From NCBI GenBank assembly GCA_003117195.1, contig BDSI01000066.1, positions 186,001-250,000 of the forward strand: a stretch of DNA of 64,000 nt, written 5' to 3'. The first letter of the stretch is position 1; each line of letters starts with the position of its first letter. Under the pieces are notes generated by a model that had not been told where the DNA came from, ran no database searches, and was given only the letters and a program-made list of their open reading frames with translations. The DNA comes from Eudorina sp. 2006-703-Eu-15 (taxonomy: Eukaryota > Chlorophyta > Chlorophyceae > Chlamydomonadales > Volvocaceae). The translations under genes and the position numbers were made by a program. Shown piece after piece: positions 55,401 to 64,000 of this stretch.

Positions 55401-58400
55401 TCTGGCAGCCCAGAGCGCCCCGGCGAAAGGTGTATCCGTCAGGGCTGAAGCCCACGGTGAGAGCCATGCCTGCATGTCCCCGTTTGCTCACCGGCACCGT
55501 CATGCAACGGCAGAGCCCCACGCCCTCCGGCCATGTGGCGGTGCGCATGCCAGCGCCAGAGCCCCCCTGCCAGCGCCAAGAGGTGCAGGTGTGTGTGCAT
55601 GCGTGTGCCGCTCCTGCCCTTGCTTGTCCGCAAGTGCATGTGCGCCACAGGGAACTAACTGCCCTCACGCGGCCGTCCATGTCTCTGTGCTAACCCGCAG
55701 ACCCTGAAGACGGAGGACCGGTTGCGTCTGCTGGTGGAGCACCTGAACAAGCACCGCTTCATATCCCGGGTGCAGGTGGGACGGGGAGGCGGAGGGGAGG
55801 CGGAGGGGAGGAGGGCAGGGGAGGTGGCCGTTAAACAGTTGATTAGTTAAATCGTTAGTTAGGTATTGGTTTGTTAGTTAGATGGTGGGAGCTTTCCCCT
55901 GAGAGCCTCGCTGCGAGCTGGCGACCCATAGACCTATGCCGCCCTTGCCTCTCCCGACAGAAGCGTCACAACCCACCCTCCAATGACCGCACCACCTCCA
56001 CCGCCGTTCCATGCGTGGTGCCCGGGTGCCCGCCCATCCCCACCTCCTCATGCGCGTGCAGGTGCGGCGGCTGGTGATGGAGTGGGAGAGCGCCGCCAGC
56101 GGCAAGCCCATCCCCAACAGCCAGGCGGGTCCCGACATCAAGACCATCCGCCGCCTGATGGACCGGCTGGCCCAGTCGGGCAAGGCCAAGCTCGTCCGCG
56201 TGGAGACGCCGGGCTTCCTGGGGGACAACCGGCCGGTGAGGCGGCCGTGGGAGGCAGAGGGGGGAGGCGGGGGCGGGACAGGAGAGGGCGGCTGCGGCTG
56301 CGGTTGGGAAAGGAAATCACGGACTCTCGGGGCGTAGACTCCACCAGCCCGCCAACCACATCTTGCCTGCCTCCCGACCGTATATGTTCACGTGAACGTT
56401 AACCCCTCCTGTCTCCAACAGCTGTAACCCCTCCCAATCTCCTCCAATCATCCCCTTCATCCCCGCCCGGGGCCCGACCAGATCGACACACTCATCCGTC
56501 CCGACCTGGAGCCCACGCCCGAGCTCCTGGACGAGATCCGTAAGCAGATGGCGGAGTTTGAGCGCAAGCTGCGGTCCGAGTGCTGCCGCAAGGCGCTGGC
56601 GGCCCGCAAGATGGCGACCATGATCGACTACCCCATCGGCAACCTGCTGCCGGAGACGGTGGTGAACGCGGCGGCGGCGGCCGGCTCCGCGGCCGCGGCG
56701 GCGGTGGCGGCCGCGGCGGGGGCCGGCGCGGCCGGCGTCGCGGCCGGCGACGGCGGTGAGGCTGGGCCCGTGGAGACGCTGCTGGACGACACCACGGACG
56801 GGCTTCTGAGGTGCGGTGGCGGGGCGGGGCGGAGGGGGAGCGCGCGGGGTGGAGGTGTTTCACTGACTTCGATGGCTAGTAGGGGTTGGCGAGTCACGGC
56901 ACGGTGCGGCGCTACGGCGGGACCCGTCCCGCACACCCAGCCCTGCGAAAAGCCGGTGTCCTGCGCCTCTAAAGGCCGCTTGCTTCTTCTTCGCGGGTTT
57001 CGTCAACCTAGTAATGTCAGGCGCATTACGCCTTGATGAATCCGCGAAGAGCGCTGAAGGACTGTACGGACAGAATCGCCGAACCAGTTCGCGGCCTCCA
57101 GCTCACGTCGCAGCAGCCGCGCGCTAGCGTTGTCCAGTTCCTCAAGAGCTGTGAGGAGGATAAACATTGGAAAGCCACTCCCTCAAGCGCGGCCGCCTGA
57201 AGGAGCATAAGGCCCGTGTGCCCTCCTGACCTGCGGCCCGCAGGGCGGCGGGGCTGCACCCCGCAGACCAGCCACCGCCCCCACAGACCGGCGGTGGCAG
57301 CCGCGCCGGCGGCCGCGCCGGCCCCGCCACCGCCGGCCCTGCCGCCACCGCGCCGCCCAAGCCGCTGCTCAGCCCGGAGGCGCTGGCGCAGCTGCGGATC
57401 GGTCGCGGGGTCAGTCTCTTCCGGGCGGTGCACAACGAGGCGACGGCCCGGTCGGTGGAGAACGGCCTCATCCCCGCCAAGATGGTGCGCGTGAGGCTGC
57501 TGCACTTCCTCATCGCCAAGCTCGTGGGTGAGTCCAGTGGCTGCGGTGCGGCCGCCAAAGGTTGGGTGGTTGCGTGGGTGAGCGGGCGGGGGGGGGGCTG
57601 CCAAGAGGAAGGTATCTTGGTAGGGGGGAGAAGGGGTGAAGGGGGGGCCGAGAGGCGAGCGGCGCCGGTTCGTGCGCACACATATCGAAACAACTCCTCC
57701 TGAACCCATTCCAACCCCCGCACCACGTTTGCCCGCCGCCCGAAGGCCTGGGCGGCTTCGACCCCGACCCGCTGGCCTCCGTGGACCCGGATCCGGGCGG
57801 CATGCCCAACATGCCCCCCAGCCTTGGTGAGGAGGTGCTCAGCCTGGCCTCTGCCACGGAGAGGTCGCGGATGGCCTTCGCCTTCGGGGCCATGAAGGGC
57901 GGCGGGGGCCCGGGCGAACACCACCACCGGGCCCCGCACCAGACACAGACACAGACACAGACACAGACACAGACACAGCCGCCCGGTGCGGGGACAGACG
58001 CGGGCGAGGGCGCCGCGGCGGACGGCGGCGAGGGGGCGGCGGCGGCGGCGGGCGGGCAGGATGCGGCGGGCGGCGGGGGCGCAGCGGCGACGACGATGCG
58101 TCACCTCAGCGTGCGCCGGCTGTGGAGCATCATGCCGCTGAGCGTGGCGCTGCAGGTCAGGAGGGTGTGTGTAGTGAGAAACAGGAGGGTGTGTGTGTTT
58201 GCTGTTCGGCGAGGAATGTGCCCGGTAGAACCCTAAACCCAAACCCACAGGGAACCTGTCTGTGTGTGTGTGTGTGTGTGTACTACGAAACATGATCACG
58301 GGGTGCGTAGCCCCGTACATGAACTTCAGCCCGGAGGTTCCGGGGTGCGGCGGAAAGAGGGCGGGGGCATGGATGCGGGGCTGGGGGGAGTGCGCGTGGT

Positions 58401-61400
58401 CGTTGTCGGGTAGGGGATGAGGGCTTAGGGTGAGTGCGGTCATGTGGGCGGGCGGGGTGAGGGGGTGCAGGCGTGCGGGGCCTGCGGGCGGTCCGCGTGT
58501 GCGCGCACGGCGTTGCGGGGATGCGAGGGGCCCTGCTGGGCTGGTGCCACGGCCGCGGCGGAAGACCGACCTACCCTACACCAACCAACCAACCAACCAA
58601 CCATACCGTCTGATCGTGTATGCATTGACGTGGACCTGCGGCGATGCCGCAGCCGCCGCCGCAGCCGGTGCATGAACCGCTCCACACTCACCGCTCCACA
58701 CTCACCGCTCCACACCCACCGCGGTGCCGGTCATTTACAGTCCATGCACATGTGGGTCACATTCGCGCGTTCCCGCTGGGGCCTGGCAGCTGGTGCGTGT
58801 CTCGTCTGTCCATCCTCGGATCCGTGCCCGGTGGCCCATGGCTCCGCGCCCTAACATCACCCCTCCACACCTCAACCCCCCTTGCAAATACCGCCGACCC
58901 TCCTTTGTCAATCAAGACAGCGAAACCGCGAAACAGTCACCGATTGCGTAGTAGTTGTCCGGTTGGCTGACGCCGCCGTTACCCCCCTCCCCGCCCACCC
59001 GACCTTCCTCCCGGGGTGTCAGGTCCTGGGCAGCACCTCCCGGCGGCCCCCCGAGGAGCTGGCCCGGCTGTGCGAGAGCGGCGCCACCCTGGGCTCCCTG
59101 ACCCCGGAGCAGGCGCGCAACATCATGGACGGCACCTCCGTGCACCGCCTCGAGTACCTGATCAGCATCCTGAGGCGGCTGAGGCTGCTGGAGTGGGCGG
59201 TGGTGGACCCGGCCCGGCTGGAGGCCACGCGGCGGCCGGGGCCGGGCGCGGGGGTGCGCGCGCGGGACGGCCAGGGCGTCCGGCTGCTGGTGCACGGCAA
59301 GGGTGGGTGGATGGATGGGGGGGGGTGCGGCGTGTGTGGGGGGGCCGGGGGAAGGGTACGGTAGCTTGGGGTGTGGCTCAGCTGATCGCCTGGGCCTGAC
59401 TGATTGGCAGGCGAGCGGGCGGGCTGCCTGGCTGGATGATTGACTAGGTGAGTGGGTGGTGGAGGGGCTGAGGGGCCGACAGGGTATGATTTCGACCGTA
59501 TGGCTGTCCGGGGGCGCATCGGACATGCCCTCTGGGGGGGGCTGTTGTGTAGGTGTCGGACACCCTGACTGAACAGCCTGCATGTCCGGGGTGGGTCAGT
59601 GCAGAGCGCGCCACTCCGGGTGCGGCCCTTGCGACCCGCGATCCCACCACATAGCCTGGTTGACGGCCTGGTTGGCGGACGGACGGACGGACGGACGGAC
59701 GGACGGACGGACGGACGCACAAGCCGCGCTGATGTTGCTTCCCCGATTCCCCCAGGCGTACTGGAAGTGCCCGTTGGCAAGGAAATCACGAACACCGCCG
59801 TACCCTCCGGAACGGGCACCGAGGCCGCCGGTACGGCGGCCGGTGCGGGCACCGGCGGTACGGCGGCCGGTACGACAGACGGTGGTACGACAGCCGGAGG
59901 TACGGCAAGTGGTACGGCAAGTGGTACCCAGGTAGCTCCCGGCACCGTGCTGGTGATGGCCCCCAGCGGCTTCACCGCGCTGGCGGGGGGCAGCGGCCGC
60001 TTTGTGGAGGTGGACCTGACCTCGGCGGCGGGGCTGGACGAGTACTGGCGTCGCTTCGAGGAGCTGTACCGCCTGACCGGCAGCTCGCACGCGGAGGTGC
60101 AGCGGCTGCGGAAGTGCTTCCCGGCCACCAGTGAGCAGGGGGTGGGCGGGGCCGTCCATGGGGCGGGGCAGGAGGGGGGCGGGGCGGGGCAGGAAGGGGC
60201 AGGGGCGGACGCAGAGGGGTTGGTTTTTCTTTTTACCCCCGAGGCCTTGCTGTCCGCCCTGCGCTGGGCTGGGTGCTTGCGGCCAGGAGTAGGTGGGGCA
60301 CCTCGTGTTCTTGTTGGTCTGACCGCACGCAAAACCCCATTTGCCCCGTCCTCTGTCTCCCACAGCGGTGCCGGAGGTCCTGAGCCGCAACAGCTGGCAC
60401 GGGCAGCGGCTGATGACGGCGGTGCAGTGGCTGCGGCTGCAGTCGGGGCTGGACCAGATTGACCTGGCGGACGGGGCGCAGGTACGTGGGTGGTGGGGTG
60501 GAGGGCCGGGGAGGGTTGAAAAGAAACAGCCCAGACACACCCAGCCCGGGTAGGGCGGGTGGGTCAGATTTTCCTGTACGGTAGTGAAACCGAGGCGCGA
60601 CCGAACCCGTCGAACGGTCACCGACTCAGCCGCCAACCGACCGAGCGTCGTGCTGTGCACCCAAGAGCGGACGTTGGGGCGCGTGCGCGTCTTCAGGGGG
60701 GAGTTGAGCCGCAGGGAGGGTACACCTACTGCACTTTCGGTGAGATTTTTCGCGAATTCGTTGTCTTGATTGACAAAGGGGGGAATGGGGGCCGGGGACA
60801 TGCTCCACCTCCCCGACTGCCCTTACCCTCGGGGAAACGGCATGTGCGCGCCCTGATCGAGCCCCGCACGTGGGGTCCCCTGTTCGATCCGCACGCAGAT
60901 CACCAACCTCGCGCTGCAGCTGGGCATCGACGTGGACGTGGTGGCACGCATTGTGTCGGACCGCCGCCGCCGGCTGAACCGTCTGGAGGACCTGGACGAG
61001 GCGGGCAGCGGGGAGGAGGGGGCCGAGGGCGGCAGCGGGGTGCCGGTGCGCCTCGCGCGGCTCAACCCCGGGGCGGCGGTGCAGGGCCAGGCGGGGGCCG
61101 GCCGCAGCGCGCTGGGCGGCGATGAAGCGCTGCCGGCGGGGGACAGGTGGGCGGGCCGGGCGGTGCGGGGGGGGGCTGGGGGTTGGGGGCTCGCGAGCGC
61201 AGGCGGGCAGGGATCACGGACAGGCGGGGTGGAGATGGCGGGGTGGATGGAGATGCCACCGTAGTTTGCAGGATGGCAGGGAAGAATGCTGTCAAGGACG
61301 GCACCTGATGCTGTCAAGGACGGCGGCCGCTCCGAAGCACGGCTTGAGCGACGCGGACGTGGTCATTCGGAACCCGTTCGGTGGTTGCGCCCCGCGGTGT

Positions 61401-64000
61401 CCTCCGGTGGGCGCAGTCGTGAAGCGAGGAGGCCGCCCACACGGGAAGAGAAGGGGACGGTGCGCTGTCGGCCCCCACCGGGGACAACCTCACCTCCGCA
61501 CCTCATGCCCTCCTCGCCCTCCTCACCTCCGCGCCCTCACCGCCGTCGCTACGCACGCGCCTCGCCCAACCCCCCACCCCCTCGGCCCTGCAGGCGGCGG
61601 ATGATGAAGCGGCGCACCATCCGGCGGTGCAGCCCGGCCTCCCGCCAGCGCCGCAAGGAGCAGCGGGAGGCGGAGGCGGCCGCCCGCGCGGCGCGCAAGG
61701 AGGCGCAGGCCGCCAAGCGCGCGGAGAAGGAGGCCGCCAAGGCGCTGCGGCGCGCCGCGCGCGCGGCGGGCACGTACGTGGTGCGGCGGCGGCGGCGCGA
61801 GGAGATCGAGGCGGACGAGGCGGCGGCGGCGGCGGGGCAGCCGCCGCGCAAGAAGCGCCACGCGGGCAAGGACGGCGCGGACAGGGCCGACGGCGCCGCG
61901 ACCGATCCGGAGCGGAAGCGTCGCCGCCGGCCGGTGAGCGCCGGTTGCTAGACAAAACCCTAGACAACCCAGATCGCCTCTGCTGGTAGCCTTGGTGGCT
62001 GGTGTTGGTGCCCGTCAGGCGCTCGGTACCGTGGGAAGAGTCTAGCCCCTAGCCCCCTTTCGTGCCATACGTTTGAGTCGGGTGGGGCGGTATTGCACAT
62101 ATTTTTGACGGGGAGTTGATACCATGGATGTCCTACGTCCGAATCCGTCTTATCTACGTGCGAGGGTGAACGAGACCTGGGAGGCGCGAGCAAGGAAGCC
62201 TTGTGCCCATACATCGTGTAGCCATGCGAGTCCAGCCCGCCGCCTCCTGACGTCTGATCGTGCTGCTAACATACGCCGCCGGACCCGTGCCTCGCCGCTT
62301 TTGCCGTACTGCTGTACGATTTCCCGCCTGCGCAGCCGCCGACCCCGGCCGCCGCAGCCGCCCAGATGGCGGCCCGCGACCTCTCGACCGTCGCCCCGGG
62401 CCGCCAGGCCCTGCTGCTGGCGCCCTTCGTGCAGCCCGACGGCGCCGGCGGCTTCGCGGGCGCAGCGGCCGCCGACGGCCGCCGCCGCCGCGACAGCGAC
62501 AGCGACAGCGAGGAGGCGGGCGCCGGCAGCGACGGCGCCGCCGGCGCCGACGCCGCCGGCGCCGCGGGCCCCATCGCCCGCGTGCCCAGCAGCGCCGCGC
62601 CCGCCCGCGTCACCCGCATCCTCTGGACGGCCTCCGAGGACCGCGTCCTGCTCACCGAGTACGTCAAGCTGGCGGCGGACCTGGGCCCCCACATCCGCCT
62701 GCCCTGGAAGTCGCGCGCCGGCGTGCTGCCCTATGCCACCACGTTCTGCATCCGCCACGTCCGCTACCTCAAGCGCCACTACCCCTCCTACACCGGCCGC
62801 CTCGACGAGCTGCTGCGCCGCGCCGCCGACCGACGGGTCGACCTGGTCAAGCTGGAGGAGAAGGCCGAGGTGCGCATGCTGGCGTACCGGGAGCGGCTCA
62901 AGCGTCGCCGCGCGGGCGAGGCGGTGCGGCCGCTGGGGCCGGACGGGCTGGAGGTTTCGGAGGAGGCCCGGATGCTGCCGCCGCCGCCGCTGCCGCTGTC
63001 CTCCCGGGATCCGTTGGAGGTCACACGTCAGATCGTGATGGGGGTTGGCGGCGACGCCGACGAGGACGCGGAGAGGGGAGCGACGGCCGCGGCGCCGCCG
63101 CCAGCGGCGGCGGAGCCGCCGCCGGTGACGCCGGCGGCGGCGCCGCCGGCCGGGGCCGCCGCCGAACCGGCGGCGGAGGCCGCGCCGGTGGTGGAGGCGC
63201 CGCCGCCGCCACCTACCGATCTCCAGCCGCCGCTGCCCGAGATCCCCGAGGACCCCGAGGAGCTGGAGTTGTTGCGGCGGCTGGCGCAGGAGGACCAGCA
63301 GCTGGCGACCGCGATCAAGGTTGAGCGGGAGGCCCTCATCACGGAGGCGCTCTCGCTCGTGGAGGACTTTGTGCTGGTCATCCCGCGCCGCTCCTCGCAA
63401 AAGCTGCGCGAGCGGCTGCAGCAGCAGGGTGGCCTGGAGCTAGGGGAGCGGCTGGCGGCCCCCATCTCGGAGGCGCAGACGCGCCGCCGCGCCGCGCTGG
63501 CGGTGCGGCGCAGCCTCGGCGGCGCGCTGCAGGCGGACGCAGCGGCGGACGCCGCCGCCGGCACCGCCGGCGGCACCGCCGCCCCCGCCAACGCCCAGAC
63601 CGCGGCCGCCACCGCGGCCGCGGCCGCCGCCATGGCGGCCCGGAGCCGCCGGCTGGTCGCCCCCGCGGCGCTCCCCGGCGCCACCGTCGCCATCGGGCCG
63701 GCGGTGCTGCAGCGCCTGGCGGCGTCGCAGGCGTCGCAGCTGCCGCGGCCCTCCGTGGCCGTCACGGCGGCCATGAGCATGTTGGTGTCGCTGCTGTTCC
63801 AGGTGCGCATGATCGGCGGCATGGCGGCCTGGATGTCCCGCCAGGTGGTGGAGACGCTGGCGGACTTTGGCCGCCGCTTCGCGGCCGACGTCAAGACCGC
63901 CGCGCTCAAGCAGATGCAGCTGCGTGGCTGGCTGGCGTCGTCGGGGCCGCGGCGGCACCTGGAGCTGACGCAGGCCTTCATGAACCGCCTCCACGGCACA
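49487..64000 (+). CDS. TFIIIC largest subunit (B-block binding, GTF3C1/tau138-like), 3' partial
   Basis: Exons 49487-49541, 49684 to about 49838, 51132-51197, 51494-51679, 51812-51949, 52314-52496, 52895-53030, 53373-53553, 54128-55196, 55701-55775, 56062-56235, 56482-56810, 57244-57527, 57746-58155, 59023-59302, 59756-60130, 60366-60481, 60899-61146, 61594-61933 and 62336 to the window end join in phase (2,155 codons, still open). The protein recruits TFIIIB/Pol III to tRNA genes by binding the B box. Plant-like landmarks are MDALLAVAVEEIALEGQE, ASEAVRLSVLGVYEIQDSRF, then the B-block winged helix (RWRGTINADLANRLGIAYRN, FYYIVKNLETRKLVVKNP), VSLFRAVHNEATARSVENGL, LDEYWRRFEELYRL, and a Myb/SANT-like helix ILWTASEDRVLLTEYVKLAA. 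Exon 9 is a large Ala/Glu-rich insertion with an AT-hook-like GRGRGRPAKR. The exon 2 end and the 1.3-kb second intron are the least certain parts. Confidence 0.88.
53051..53112 (-). repeat. family A intronic repeat, full length
   Basis: GACATTGGTGGACATATTCA, then AACTGCGCTGCTGCCAGAGC, AAAAGG. It lies in intron 7 of the TFIIIC gene, about 20 bases after the donor. Confidence 0.85.
58902..58957 (+). repeat. family D intronic repeat
   Basis: TTTGTCAATCAAGACAGCGA, then AACCGCGAAACAG and CACCGATTGCGTAGTA. It lies in intron 14 of the TFIIIC gene and is the best-preserved member of the family. Confidence 0.75.
59675..59716 (+). repeat. (GGAC)n tract
   Basis: A tetranucleotide tract in intron 15 of the TFIIIC gene, about 40 bases before the exon 16 acceptor. 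Confidence 0.9.
60735..60782 (-). repeat. family D intronic repeat, inverted
   Basis: TTTTTCGCGAATTCGTTGTC then TTGATTGACAAAGGGGGG. It is inverted relative to the copy two introns upstream. It lies in intron 17 of the TFIIIC gene. Confidence 0.7.

Overview
The window is nuclear DNA of a GC-rich green alga, most likely a volvocine (Chlamydomonas/Volvox/Gonium group) species. Evidence for this: genes broken into many short exons with GC-rich, low-complexity introns; an octotricopeptide-repeat (OPR) protein with PPPEW motifs, a family greatly expanded in Chlamydomonadales; Ala/Gly/Ser/Gln-rich spacers inside conserved proteins; and abundant simple repeats. Names rest on motif recognition in my own conceptual splicing. 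No database search was run. Exon chains were checked for GT-AG ends and for reading-frame phase across each junction.

Layout. 1-400: last exon of an NAD(P)-dependent reductase/epimerase-like gene (+). 1876 to about 3856: an unrecognised gene (-). About 4915-7423: a protein-kinase-like gene (+) with apparent frame breaks in its 5' half, followed by a second kinase fragment at 8158-8361. 9835-20194: a 14-exon leucine-rich-repeat protein (-). 20521-21063: a truncated copy of the kinase C-terminus carrying a nonsense codon. 23053-32624: an 11-exon OPR protein (+), probably an organelle RNA factor, with an assembly gap in intron 9. 34283-35404: CCDC12/Cwf18-like splicing factor (-). 36119-38934: secreted-pathway J-domain plus thioredoxin protein (+) with a MANF-like C-terminus. 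41967-47347: a large low-complexity protein with a possible LOTUS/OST-HTH domain (-). 49487 to beyond 64000: the largest (B-block-binding) subunit of TFIIIC (+), 20 exons visible, 3' end outside the window.

Three gene pairs are divergent (LRR/OPR, CCDC12/J-Trx, LOTUS/TFIIIC). The spaces between convergent genes are repeat-rich. Most genes are housekeeping or organelle-expression functions, and they do not form an obvious pathway.

The most unusual signal is not a gene. Introns of unrelated genes carry copies of several short (about 40-80 bp) sequence families in both orientations. The best, called family A here, has at least eleven recognisable copies. Two inverted copies of another family flank one small exon of the LRR gene. 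These families, a 29-nt-stem hairpin at 21203-21267 and a cluster of short GC-rich palindromes at 40940-41125 are the best leads for something undescribed.
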